A stretch of DNA of 20,861 nucleotides, taken from contig JANBPU010000271.1 in NCBI GenBank assembly GCA_027575805.1, positions 1 to 20,861 of the forward strand, written 5' to 3'. Origin of the DNA: Mycoemilia scoparia. Taxonomy: Eukaryota; Kickxellomycota; Kickxellomycetes; Kickxellales; Kickxellaceae. Shown piece after piece: positions 1 to 8,834 of the stretch (position 1 is its first letter; each line of letters starts with the position of its first letter). The position numbers and the translations under genes are program-made. Below the pieces are notes generated by a model. The model made no database searches. It had not been told where the DNA came from and was given only the letters and a program-made list of their open reading frames with translations.

Positions 1-115
1 ATAATTTTTATGCCCATGAATGATTTGCATTGATTGGCTAAGCAACCTTGCACTTATTTTGGAACAAACCACTACCATACAACCTTGCACTTATTTGTGA
101 ACAGAGGGAGTAGTA
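1..115. mobile_element. Possible Tc1/mariner (Stowaway-like) element end, cut by the window edge
   Basis: A 23-bp segment at 44-66 recurs at 81-103 with 21 of 23 bases matching (both begin AACCTTGCACTTATTT). The second copy runs into GAACAGAGGGAGTA at 98-111. This resembles the CACTTATTTTGGGACGGAGGGAGTA terminus known from Stowaway-type MITEs of the Tc1/mariner superfamily, which insert at TA. The other end would lie left of the window. No transposase is seen. The resemblance is from memory and could be chance. Confidence 0.3.
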
Positions 116-879
116 TTTATTATTAAAGGATAGGGAAAAGTGCATGATTATGGGTTTGGGGTACAAATAGTAACCCCCTTTTGTCAGATACAATATTTAT
201 TTATTTAGAAAGAGTAGGAATAAATTGTTATGCCATAGCTAATATGGTGTGAAGGTATATAGGTTCCCTTTATATGCTTTATCTATAATATCTATACTCT
301 GAAGCCAATGTTGGCTTTGGAATAGCCTTTTAGTGTGATAGTCAAAGGGTATAGACTTAGACTTGTCATAAGTTTAAGAAATTTTTTGATTTTCTCCTTA
401 CCTTTTAAAATCATGATATTGTTTTTTAAATAAAGTTATAGTTGAAAGGATTTAGTAGAGAAACTAAGTAGATTAATTGATTATCAAAATAGTTAGATAT
501 TTATATTGTTATACCCCATTTAATTATATTCCTTTCTATTCAGAATTATCTCTAACTATTATCTCTTATTCTGAACTACTTTTACCCATTCATAACTATT
601 CTAAATTATTTCTAATAGTTCTGAACTCCTTTGTAAGACTTTTCATAATAAACTTCCTAGAAATTCATGTTTATTTTTTACGTGAATAATACGTAAAGTA
701 TCAAGAATATTTAAGATTTATAATATAATAATAATACCTAAAAACTCTAACCAAGAACTTCCAGGAAATAGTAAATACTATCAAACAACTATTCTCATTT
801 TGTTCCATTTAAACTTATGGGTTAAGATTAATTACATTGTCATGTAACATTATTCCAAACTAGTCTGGCCTATTAATAT
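116..879. other. AT-rich intergenic region, no gene seen
   Basis: Very AT-rich sequence. The longest open frame (477-689, +) has a low-complexity Ile/Leu/Tyr/Ser composition and derives from repeated CTATT/ATTCT-like words, so it is not taken as a gene. No RNA gene or domain-coding segment was recognised. Confidence 0.6.
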
Positions 880-974
880 ATATGGTCAAGGCCTACAAGG
901 CTTTGGGTAAAATGAGTCCCTAGGAGTTGTGTATGGAATGGCTCATTTTTAGGCCAAAATCTGTGAGCCCATAT
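880..974. mobile_element. MITE-like element, divergent 95-bp copy
   Basis: Begins ATATGGTCAAGGCC and ends with GTGAGCCCATAT, so the outer ATATGG is inverted at both ends. The arms also pair further in (TTTGGGTAAAATGAG against the complement of GCTCATTTTTAGGCC). The GGCCTACAAG word recurs near the right end of the copy at 19752-19889. Non-coding. It is probably an old member of the family at 1084, 4411, 14757, 17859 and 19752. Confidence 0.45.
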
Positions 975-1083
975 CTGCCTAACATAGATTTGATCACTAG
1001 TGAAATGCTTCCATATGCCAATTTGTATAGTAATATTTATGCTGAAATATATAATGGATTGTACTAATACTAAAACTTCCCAA

Positions 1084-1207
1084 ATATGGATTATAATTTT
1101 TGAAGGGTGAATGTTTGTTTACTAGGAAGACTGGATAGCTACTTGGCTGTGATTGCCCCTATAATCGTTGACCACAAAAATGTACCCTTTGAAATTATGG
1201 TTTATAT
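1084..1207 (-). mobile_element. MITE-like inverted-repeat element, subtype A, reverse copy
   Basis: The left end reads ATATGGATTATAATTTTTG then AAGGGT. The right end is the imperfect reverse complement (ACCCTTTGAAATTATGG then TTTATAT). Read on the minus strand, the core holds GTGGTCAACGATTATAGGGG and then CAATCACAGCCAA. That core recurs in the plus orientation in the copies at 4411-4518 and 14757-14881, so this is a dispersed repeat and not a chance hairpin. It encodes no protein. Confidence 0.7.
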
Positions 1208-1563
1208 TGTATGACTCCAAGCTGTTAATTTGAAGAAATTCAAACTTTTGATGAATTCAGTGATGTCAAAATAATCTGTGTGTTTGTTGAATCCGAGAGT
1301 TGCCAAAATAATGCAAACAATATTATAGATGAAGCAAACACACACACACGCACATACATTTTTGAAAACAAATATTACTGGAGTTGGGGTCATCAAGATG
1401 TTACTCTATAAAAAATATACACGCCAAAGAATAGTAAATTTATCAAAATGTGGTTGTGAAATCTTTGGAGTAGCTTCAATAATGATGCCATGTGATTTGA
1501 TTATTCCGCAGAGATCATTCATTTGATGCTTCAATAAGCCCATCAGCTAGCCAACTGCGCGCT
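1208..1563. other. Intergenic, no supported gene
   Basis: Contains a short CA/CG-alternating run near 1338-1354 that creates Cys-Val or His-Thr repeats in overlapping frames on both strands. No credible gene was recognised. Confidence 0.5.
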
Positions 1564-1707
1564 TCATTGAGGTATTTTCTGCTTATCATCACCACCACCA
1601 GCAGCGGCGGCGGCAGCGGCAATATATATATATATGCCCCAAAAGCTTCTTCTGGTTCTGGTTGTGTCAACTTTCACTTTGAAGCTAATATTATCACCAC
1701 TGCCCAT
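1564..1707 (-). CDS. Possible 47-residue small protein with poly-Ala/Gly segment
   Basis: This complete ATG-to-TGA frame on the minus strand starts MGSGDNISFKVKVDTTRTRR, then has a poly-Ala run, GGG and DDKQKIPQ. A TATA-like GATATAAATC lies roughly 25-35 bases upstream on the minus strand, divergent from the zinc-finger gene at 1879. Caution is needed: the GCC/GCT/GGT repeat at 1590-1620 leaves several frames open on both strands, one of which would read KYLNEARSWLADGL and another ITTTSSGGGSG. It could be an exon of a spliced gene or a repeat artefact. No family is recognised. Confidence 0.22.
   Translation of the reverse strand: MGSGDNISFKVKVDTTRTRRSFWGIYIYIAAAAAAAGGGDDKQKIPQ
1588..1636. 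repeat. Compound microsatellite (ATC/ACC/AGC/GGC)n followed by (AT)n
   Basis: Imperfect trinucleotide repeats are followed directly by an AT dinucleotide run. They keep all neighbouring frames open and so weaken any coding inference here. Confidence 0.75.
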
Positions 1708-1878
1708 CACTGAAGCTATAAAAAGAGATTTATATCTTTTGTAGATTTGGCATCTTTTTATATTCCAGATTGTTTTTTACTTTGCTATTGTATATTTTGA
1801 AGGTATACACACCGCAGCACTTTAATAATTAACCATATACTCGCGTGTTAAAGATATCGATATATAACCTCTACGATA

Positions 1879-2253
1879 ATGTTATCCAGTATAAGGAGTA
1901 GCACTACTACTACCGTTGCTAACAGCAATAACAATAATAGTACATCGATTACAAATCCTGGAGGCTCGGGAACAAAAACTAAAGATATAAAAAATAAAAC
2001 AAGAAATTCATCAATTTCTAATACAAATCCAGGAAATACCAATAGCCCAACAGCATCAGCAGCAGCAGCAGCAGAAACAACAACTACTGCTGCTACACAA
2101 GAGGATTTCAGCGAATATGATGGAGATGATTATGAAGAAGAATATGATGATATTCCAAAAAGACTTTATCTTTGTTGGAATTGTAATAAGTACTTTGATT
2201 CTGTAGATGCTCTGGCTAAGCATGATGAATATTGTTTCGAGCATATCAACTAA
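1879..2253 (+). CDS. Small single zinc-finger protein (124 aa)
   Basis: An intronless ORF. Residues 1-75 are low complexity (Ser/Thr/Asn-rich, with a poly-Ala run near 60-65). Residues 76-92 are strongly acidic (EEEYDD). The C-terminus is one finger: C99-x2-C102-x12-H115-x3-C119, with H122 as an alternative ligand and the finger phenylalanine at F106. The protein ends five residues after C119. C2H2/C2HC fingers bind zinc and usually contact DNA, RNA or protein; a lone finger rarely gives strong DNA specificity, so an adaptor role is as likely as transcription control. An AATAAA signal follows near 2302. It resembles the finger proteins at 3817 and 16387 in layout. Single-finger function is unknown. 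Confidence 0.72.
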   Translation: MLSSIRSSTTTTVANSNNNNSTSITNPGGSGTKTKDIKNKTRNSSISNTNPGNTNSPTASAAAAAETTTTAATQEDFSEYDGDDYEEEYDDIPKRLYLCWNCNKYFDSVDALAKHDEYCFEHIN

Positions 2254-3587
2254 CGAATTAAATCTTTTGTATCTAATCTTTATTTGCTTGCATTCAAAAA
2301 AAAATAAATTGTATATCCATTCCAACATACTCAAGTGTATTTAAATTTTGTTATTTATTTGCTAATTACAGTATTGTTTTTGTTATTATTATTATAATGA
2401 ACAATTTTTTGATATCAAACTATAATTTATTAAATCATTTTTTGCTCTAATTAATCAAATTATTCTGTTTCCCTCTTCTTTGACTATGGCCTTTGTTTTT
2501 GTTTGAATACCAGATATTGGGCACTTGATTATAAATTATCTGTGGCAGTGGTTGTGGTGAGAATGCATGAGGTGTGAACTTCGATGCTATGTAAATTGGA
2601 AATATTTATTGAGGTGGAACAGAAATGTTCTTTAGCATGCATTTGGAAAGTAACACAAATGGAATATCTACTAGAGTGCGATGGAAATGCTTGACAAGAT
2701 TGTAGTAGTTTGGTGTATGGTTTTTAATAAAGTTATTTCTGATTAGTGGTAAAAGTATACTTCCAAGTCATATTAGAGTATAGCCATTTGGTGAAAGGAA
2801 TTATGTAGTATCCATAAAGGAGCATTATAATCCCTGTGTAAGGGTTAGGATGTGCCAGCATTGAGCAAATCTAACCTTCACCCCATCATCTCGATAATGC
2901 GAAACTTTGATATTTTCAAAACAACGGCATGGACAAGATAAAAAACCCGTGTCATAAAGGAATGAAATGCTCAAATGCATACTTTGTCTGTAGGATCCTA
3001 GACGTCTTCAAAGAATACAATAGGTTGAACAATACATTGGAATGCTAAACCGATTCTCATATGACTGATACTTGAATATCCTGAATCTTACCTTGGAGTA
3101 GTTTTGCTTCAAGTGTTATAGTAGGATCACCAAAATGTGCGTATTTCAATGGAAGATGCATGTGCTATGTTTGAACTTTGAAAGTGTATTGAGCCAGGTG
3201 TGTTGTTGGCATCAAGAAATTTGTTAAGCAGTGACCAGTTTGTGACTGATGTGATGCAGCAAGCCTAGTCATTTTTGTTAGCATCATCTACATTATCTAA
3301 CCATGCCCACACTATTTTCCCTGCTGGGGAAGAATTCTCACCGTGTTTGTATTAAATAATCAACGAGGAGTATAATTGTGGTAGTTTGAAACAATCAAAG
3401 TCATTCAAGGGTGCATATATATCCAAAAAGGGACTTGTTGGTTTGATGGAATGCTCGGCTAATTTTATACAAGTTAGGGCCAATACCAAAGCTGTAAAGG
3501 GGTATATGCTGCTTCTATAAACGGATTTTGATTAATTGTAAGTGATAAGTTTGAAGCAATGATAAATGTGAAAAGTAAATAGGGGTG

Positions 3588-3590
<3 letters not shown>
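2254..3590. other. Long intergenic region with exon-like fragments on the minus strand
   Basis: No complete gene could be built. On the minus strand at about 3120-3350 there is a good donor (CG|GTGAGA, near 3342), a TGCTAAC branch-like sequence and a CTAG acceptor about 75 bases on. The open frame that follows contains TNFLMPTTHLAQYTFKVQT and then a stop. A second open stretch after that stop reads LPLKYAHFGDPTITLEAKLL and is followed by a GTAAGA donor. No start exon in phase was found, so these may be pieces of a spliced gene, a decayed gene or chance. Confidence 0.3.

Positions 3591-3619
<29 letters not shown>
3591..3619. repeat. (AG)n microsatellite
   Basis: About 14 uninterrupted AG units. 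It lies 200 bases upstream of the small finger gene at 3817. A plus-strand frame through it encodes only alternating Arg-Glu and is not a gene. Confidence 0.9.
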
Positions 3620-3624
<5 letters not shown>

Positions 3625-3686
3625 ATTTGGAGGAAACTTCAATGAGCCCAATGAATACTCATACACAGGATTTCTTTTTCCATTCC

Positions 3687-3777
3687 TATATAAATATCAA
3701 TGGGCATTTCCAACAATTCCCAAAACAAATCTTTTCCTTATTTCTTTGGGATATAGACAGACATAGACCCTCACGTG
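3687..3777 (+). promoter_or_regulatory. Putative promoter of the 43-aa finger gene: TATA box and E-box
   Basis: TATATAAATA lies at 3687-3696, followed by a CT-rich stretch. A CACGTG palindrome sits at 3772-3777, 40 bases before the ATG at 3817. CACGTG is the established binding site of bHLH regulators of the Pho4/Cbf1 type in fungi; any role here is inferred from position only. Confidence 0.4.
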
Positions 3778-3816
3778 CTTTTCAAAAGCTTTATCTCTCC
3801 TCGTCTTGTCAACACA

Positions 3817-3948
3817 ATGTGCGCCTCTTCATCTGATAACACCAAGGCTTCTTCTGGCGCAGACGACATTCAATTCGTCTGTCCACTATGTCGCTCGAGA
3901 TTTGATGAGTCTACTGAACTTTCTAGCCATTTGGCGAATGGCCACTGA
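3817..3948 (+). CDS. 43-residue single C2H2 zinc-finger microprotein
   Basis: This ATG-to-TGA frame is too short for most gene finders. Residues 1-18 are a Ser/Asp-rich leader (MCASSSDNTKASSGADD). The rest is one classical finger: C22-x2-C25-x12-H38-x4-H43, with F29 and L35 at the hydrophobic core positions. The stop codon follows the last zinc ligand directly, so the finger is the C-terminus. The perfect spacing, core residues and upstream TATA box argue against chance. Longer overlapping frames in this stretch lack domain features. It shares layout with the proteins at 1879 and 16387. A partner or DNA target cannot be told from sequence. Confidence 0.7.
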   Translation: MCASSSDNTKASSGADDIQFVCPLCRSRFDESTELSSHLANGH

Positions 3949-4410
3949 TTTTAAACTTCATTTTCAACTTGTTCGCTCGCCCCTCTTTCGAACTTACGTT
4001 GCTCTGCGATTCCGTTTTGTATTCGAACAAACGCATCCCACTTGGGGATTGTTAATTGAATTACTATATCCATGTATCAAAATATACTATCGTCTGTGAT
4101 TATCCAAATTGAAGTATACAAGATATGTTAATTATTATTATAGCCTCATTTTTATTATTATTCATTATTGTAATAACACAAATTGTAAATATGTTTAAAC
4201 ATAATATTTTTAGTGACATATTGATATATATTGATTAAAACCAAAACCAAAGGCAAAACATTCGTCCAACTCAACTAATAGTAAAATGAAATAAATTTAT
4301 ATGTATGTAACTTGTGATGAAATAACAATTAATGTAGAAAGCGGAGATCATGAAAAATAGGTAAACCATTTCATTGAGATATGAGCTTTGAGATTGAGAG
4401 GACCATTTGA
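3949..4410. other. Intergenic, AT-rich, no gene seen
   Basis: The 3' flank of the small finger gene has ATT-rich runs around 4120-4170. No credible ORF or RNA gene was recognised. Confidence 0.6.
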
Positions 4411-4518
4411 ATATGGGTAATAATTTTTGAAGAGTGAATATTTATAGGGGCAATCACAGCCAAATGTATGTTCAGTTTTACTAGTAAACACCCAGCCTTC
4501 AAATATAATTGCCCATAT
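4411..4518 (+). mobile_element. MITE-like inverted-repeat element, subtype A
   Basis: Starts ATATGGGTAATAATTTTTG then AAGAGT, and ends CCTTCAAATATAATTGCCC then ATAT, the near-perfect inverse. The core TATAGGGGCAATCACAGCC and the CTAGTAAACA word match the copies at 1084-1207 (inverted) and 14757-14881. It carries no coding capacity, as expected of a non-autonomous element. Confidence 0.75.
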
Positions 4519-4750
4519 AGTGGGTAGTGATGTGGTCGTAGCTAATTTAATAATGAAAACATATTGTAATATTAATAATAAATAAAAATTTGCTCTAAAT
4601 TCAGTTTATAATAATTTTGGTCAATATATTTAAAAGAAGAAATGGGGAAAGTGGAAGTGGATATGGGAAAGAGCGATGGGATAGATTGAAGTATTGGGGA
4701 GAAGCTATTCATGATAAAAAGTTGAAAATAGATCCATAAAAATGTTTATA
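4519..4750. other. Short intergenic region
   Basis: AT-rich 3' flank of the secreted-protein gene. No feature other than the 3' signal listed separately. Confidence 0.6.
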
Positions 4751-4756
4751 TTTATT
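4751..4756 (-). terminator. Putative polyadenylation signal AATAAA
   Basis: AATAAA on the minus strand, about 46-51 bases after the stop codon of the secreted-protein gene, a typical distance for a fungal 3' end signal. Confidence 0.45.
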
Positions 4757-4801
4757 ATGAAATGGGAATAACTGGAAAAGATAGGCGTTTTATATATGTA
4801 T

Positions 4802-7525
4802 TTATTGGGTTTGGGGTTCTTCCTCATCGCAGTCTACCTCATCATCTTCAACACTAGAATAAGATGTAAATTCGGCATCCAAATTAGATGAAGGCACATC
4901 AGAGCCATCATCTACTACACCGGTATCCTGTGTTTCATTGTCAGCCAAAATTGATGTTGGGTCATCGGAAGATTCGGATTGATCAATAAAAGTTGAGGTG
5001 CGTTCAGATTCGGAATCTTCCAAGGCTGAAGATGGCTCTTCTGAATCCTCAGACTCCCCATCACAGGATGATCCAGAAGCAAGGCTGACTGCGGAACCGA
5101 AGACGGATGATACACTCTCAGGAATATGAGGAGTGTTGAGGAAACTGGTTGGTGCGAATATGGTGGGGGATTGATATGAGCCAATATCATCGGTGTCAGC
5201 ATCAGTAGTTTTGCTTGGAGAGTCTTCAGATGGGGTATCAATTTTAGAAGGATGTGGGTTGTGGGGATTATGATGAGGGTGAGGATGAGGGTGAGGGTGA
5301 CTGGGAACGGCATGGGGAGGATGATGTCCAGGGCGGGCAATTGTGGCGGGGGCAGCAGGCTCATTTTGTGGGACAAAGCTTGGGCCCTCATTTTCATCGC
5401 TATCGTCTTCGGGAATTGAATCTTGGGGGAAGAGACTGGGGAACGAGTCGACAGGATCGGATTCTTGTGCAACAGTTGACGAATCTATTTCAGAGAAGTC
5501 GGAAGGATCTAGGTCGTAAATAGATGGCTCATTACCGGTGTCATCATTCGCCTTTTCTTCATTGTCAGCATCAACAGATGGTGATTCAGAGGGATCGACA
5601 TTATCAACGGATGATGGTTCATCGCAATCTTCTTCTGAATTATTGTTTTTGAATGAAATATCAGAAGTAGCGGGTGCGTCTTCAGTCGATGAGTTGGGTT
5701 CGGGTAACGTATAAGGTGGATCAATAGCCATAATAGGGGATGGGTAATCACAATCTTCATCATCATCAAGTTTTGTTTCTTGGATATCGGCATCAACAGA
5801 TTGGTGGTCATCAAACGATACAGTATCTTCAGAAGACTCAGATGGTGCCTCTAATGCAGAAAATGGTTCTTGAGCTTCCACGCTAGGTTCTTGTTCATCC
5901 TCACAATCTTTATCGTCTGCTTCTACTTCCTCGCAGTCATCTTCTCCAGGATCCTCAAGGGTGGGATCTTCAGGAACAGGAGTGGAATCATCGTCATCGG
6001 AGACTGATGATTCGGTAGGAAGCTCTACAGTTTCACTAGGAGTTGTAGCAGGTTCGGTATGAGGCCAGGCTGGATGAGTGGGATGAGGTGGATGAGTGGG
6101 ATGGGGTGGATGAGTGGGATGGGGTGGATGAACGGGATGAGGTGGATGTGAAGGATGGGGATGATGCGATGGTTGGGGTGGGTGGTGAGGATGGTCAGGG
6201 TGGTGCTTAGCAGGAGACGCTTGTTCTTGGTCGGCTGCCGGCATGACAGATTGCGGGAAAGGGTTAACCTCGTTATCAGCATCAACCTGTGGGGTATTGG
6301 CATCCGCAAAGGCATCAGCACCACTAGAGCATGGTGTGACTTGAGGGGGCATGGATGGATCGCTACCAACTCTAGGATGAACACTTGGTCTGATAGCGTT
6401 GGCTGGAGAACCAGCCTTAGGCTCGGGGTCTGTGCTCATGGGAACAAATGATGGAGCTTCTTCAGGAGCGATAATGGGGTCAGCAACTTCGTTGTCAGCA
6501 TCAACTTGGGGTTCAATGCTTGCCCTTTTGACACTTGCAAGTGAACCTTCCTCTCTGCCATCTTCAGACATAATGGCAGGAACAATTGGTGCAACCGTAG
6601 CAGTTTGGACCACAGGCTGAGTAGGTGTTGTGATTACCGTTGATTGAGGCTCAGCAACCTTGTCTCTGAAAACAGTAACGGTGACTGGAACTGGAGCAGC
6701 TTTAGGCCCTTGTGTAACAGTCATTGTTTGACTAATGGTGTGATGCATGTTGTGGTGAGCGGTTGCAAAAATGATTTTGGTGATAGTGTTGCGCTGCAAA
6801 TGAACTGGTGAAGAGACAGGGATAGCATAGATGCGTTCTCTCTCATAAACTTCGATAAAATTTGCTGGGAAAAGCGACATGTAGTCGATATGGGCTTTGC
6901 CAGGGTGTTCATGATCGCAATCATGGTCGGGAACCATCTCACTGTAAGGATCAAGGGCAACGAGTTGTTCAAAAAGTTCTTCCTCAGAAGGGTCGTGATC
7001 ACAATCATTGCCATCACTGCTTGGCTCCTCAGCTGAAGGTGCGGTTCCTATAAAGTTTACCGGGTCTCTGGTTTGTGGCAATCTTGAGTCCTTTTCTAGC
7101 GTGTATTCAGGATAAATGATGTTTTCCATACCTTCAGCATCCGGATCGAATGAAATGGTGGGGTTACCATGCTCGTCTCTTCCATTTTCAGAGCCAAGAA
7201 CAACAAGGCTGTCGTTGTCATCGTCGTCCTCAACTGAGTGGTGGGGGGTTATCGGCTTTCCATGGGGGTGGTTTCCAGCAGGCTTAGCGCTTTCCTGGTC
7301 GGCAGCGGATTCAGGTTCTGGGCGAAGCTGGTTGAGAGTGTTATGCTCTCCCAATACTTGGCCCTCAGGACAGTCATCAACATGGATGGCAATAATTCTG
7401 CCTACCTCCTGCATTTGGGGAACTGGGGCTGCAGATTGGGCAATTTGCACGATACCAGCATCCTCAGCTTGGGCCTTGAGCCCGGCTATGGCAACTATAC
7501 AAGCAGTCGCAAAGAGAAATTTCAT
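4802..7525 (-). CDS. Secreted acidic, His/Pro-rich repeat protein (907 aa)
   Basis: An intronless ORF. A signal peptide spans residues 1-20 (basic start, hydrophobic core, cleavage after AQA). The mature protein is mostly Asp/Glu/Ser/Pro and looks disordered. Visible parts: a more ordered-looking section around 215-320; a VDADNE motif repeated near residues 340, 415, 577 and 651, with a weaker copy near 775; an HPPHPT tandem repeat near 460-485 encoded by an 18-bp DNA repeat; and a second His-Pro/His-His tract near 730-757. Most Cys sit in Asp/Glu-Cys-Asp/Glu triplets (about nine). There is no hydrophobic C-terminus, so no GPI anchor is expected. No enzyme domain was recognised. A cell-wall, mucin-like or metal-binding role outside the cell is inference from composition. 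Its start lies 166 bases beyond the end of the next minus-strand gene. Confidence 0.85.
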   Translation of the reverse strand: MKFLFATACIVAIAGLKAQAEDAGIVQIAQSAAPVPQMQEVGRIIAIHVDDCPEGQVLGEHNTLNQLRPEPESAADQESAKPAGNHPHGKPITPHHSVEDDDDNDSLVVLGSENGRDEHGNPTISFDPDAEGMENIIYPEYTLEKDSRLPQTRDPVNFIGTAPSAEEPSSDGNDCDHDPSEEELFEQLVALDPYSEMVPDHDCDHEHPGKAHIDYMSLFPANFIEVYERERIYAIPVSSPVHLQRNTITKIIFATAHHNMHHTISQTMTVTQGPKAAPVPVTVTVFRDKVAEPQSTVITTPTQPVVQTATVAPIVPAIMSEDGREEGSLASVKRASIEPQVDADNEVADPIIAPEEAPSFVPMSTDPEPKAGSPANAIRPSVHPRVGSDPSMPPQVTPCSSGADAFADANTPQVDADNEVNPFPQSVMPAADQEQASPAKHHPDHPHHPPQPSHHPHPSHPPHPVHPPHPTHPPHPTHPPHPTHPAWPHTEPATTPSETVELPTESSVSDDDDSTPVPEDPTLEDPGEDDCEEVEADDKDCEDEQEPSVEAQEPFSALEAPSESSEDTVSFDDHQSVDADIQETKLDDDEDCDYPSPIMAIDPPYTLPEPNSSTEDAPATSDISFKNNNSEEDCDEPSSVDNVDPSESPSVDADNEEKANDDTGNEPSIYDLDPSDFSEIDSSTVAQESDPVDSFPSLFPQDSIPEDDSDENEGPSFVPQNEPAAPATIARPGHHPPHAVPSHPHPHPHPHHNPHNPHPSKIDTPSEDSPSKTTDADTDDIGSYQSPTIFAPTSFLNTPHIPESVSSVFGSAVSLASGSSCDGESEDSEEPSSALEDSESERTSTFIDQSESSDDPTSILADNETQDTGVVDDGSDVPSSNLDAEFTSYSSVEDDEVDCDEEEPQTQ
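6073..6144 (-). repeat. 18-bp coding tandem repeat (His-Pro-Pro-His-Pro-Thr)
   Basis: Four contiguous units of about GATGAGTGGGATGGGGTG (plus-strand reading), with one to three differences per unit. The unit is a multiple of three, so copy-number change keeps the frame. Further degenerate HP units extend to about 6215. Confidence 0.85.
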
Positions 7526-7690
7526 TCGGTGTTCAACAGAAGAAGCCTAGGAAAATGGGATAGGTATAACGGTATATTAGGAAAGGGAGAATATAGAGTA
7601 AGTTAGAGAGATAGTGAAGATGAAGGAAAGAGAGTGAGATAGAAAAGGAGATGAAATACCAGGATATCTTCAACCAAATGGACATCCCAT

Positions 7691-8514
7691 CTAGATATGA
7701 GGAAAGCATAAATCCCAGTCCTCTCCTGCTAGGCTATCCTTGAGTTGTTGACATTTCTCGACAGCCAACGCTTCAGTAACCGTTGCCCTGGGTAGCACTG
7801 GCCGCGTTACTACTCCTACAATCGCCACTACCGCTATAAATCTTGTCCAGCTAAAGGATATCCAAAAAGCCTATTTCGCAGTTATAATTGGCCCAGAAGT
7901 GTGATTCCAAAACAGTAGAAACGGTTTATATGCTAAGTTGGTGATAGCAGCTTCCAGAAACACTTACAATGACCACCCTCTTCTCTTTCTCCAGAAAACA
8001 TAAACACGAAATGCCTGGGGTCTACTGCTTTGCTGAAATTTGAACGTTCTAAAGATCACGTACAATCGCAGAGTCCCTGCTGGGCCATGGTTTTACACTG
8101 TTGGCCTCCAAGCTGCAAAGTACCTGGATACTGCTTTCTTAACTATTCAATTTCAGTATATACCGTAGAGCCCACTGCATGCATCTCCAGTCTAAAAGGA
8201 TCCTTAATTGAAGACTGTGTGGCACTGGAGTCGTCATTTTAATCTGGAATTTCCAGTCTAATCACACTCTATTTGGGGATTGTGTATTATTGCCATTTGC
8301 ACCAAGCATATAAGCTACTGCATTTTAATTAAATATCTAGTGTGAATACAGCACTTAGTCTCCTTTTTGGTTCCCAATTGGGCTACTTGGTTTACATCTT
8401 TTTGGCAGCTGTGGACAACAGCATAGACGACATTCATAGTGCCTATATCCAATACTGTTGGAGAACAAGCTCTACGTCATTGTATCCCAAATACCTGCCC
8501 CATTGCGATTGCAT
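7691..8514 (-). CDS. Spliced gene of unknown family; last two exons supported, 5' part tentative
   Basis: The final exon is 7691-7850 and the one before it 7968-8032. They are joined across a 117-base intron (7851-7967) with donor GTAAGT and acceptor CCTTTAG; a split TT|C codon gives Phe, and the frame stays open to TAG at 7691-7693. The product reads FRVYVFWRKRRGWSF, then a hydrophobic stretch (TRFIAVVAIVGVV), then an amphipathic tail (KCQQLKDSLAGEDWDL). This suggests a membrane-associated protein with a basic flank. Upstream exons are uncertain. A good start context with MQSQWGRYLGYNDVELVLQQ lies at 8514, and a 47-base intron (GTATTG..CCACAG) could join it to a Gln/Lys-rich exon, but links to 8032 were not unique. 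No homologue is recognised. Confidence 0.42.
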
Positions 8515-8834
8515 TCTCTCTAATACTTTATAATATTAAGGTATTTTGCAATCATCTTAGCCAGGGTTGACCTTGGATTTTAACGTTACTAGAGCTCTGT
8601 ATCTTTTAGTGTAGATGACTGGCTGTTTGGAGAGCCTTATGCTGTTTGACAAGACAAAATTGCACTTATTGTATAGGTTCCATTCAGTTAGAAACAAATT
8701 TAATCATATAATAACTGTTGATGAGGTGTTAAAGTACAAGCTAAATCGAGTAGATGAATAAATATCATACAATAGTGGACTAGGGTCTAAGAGGTGGGAC
8801 AATGCATGCCAGCTGTTACTCCCAGCCATCCAGC

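Noticed and set aside
3120..3380. Minus-strand exon-like chain with good donor, branch and acceptor
   Set aside because: Phases match across one intron, but no initiating exon or in-frame start exists and a stop interrupts the best frame, so it is noted only in the gap entry.
4915..7606. Several further frames on both strands within and around the secreted-protein gene
   Set aside because: They overlap the 907-aa frame that has a signal peptide and coherent repeats; their compositions are those of shifted or complementary codons.
7749..8242. Plus-strand open stretches, including one that reads SLLGHGFTLLASKLQ and could be joined by a 37-base intron
   Set aside because: The intron is shorter than the others here, several frame changes lack donors, and the minus-strand exons in the same place have better splice signals.
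8342..8533. 63-aa plus-strand frame starting MNTALSLLFGSQLG
   Set aside because: No domain, and it lies opposite the tentative first exons of the minus-strand gene.
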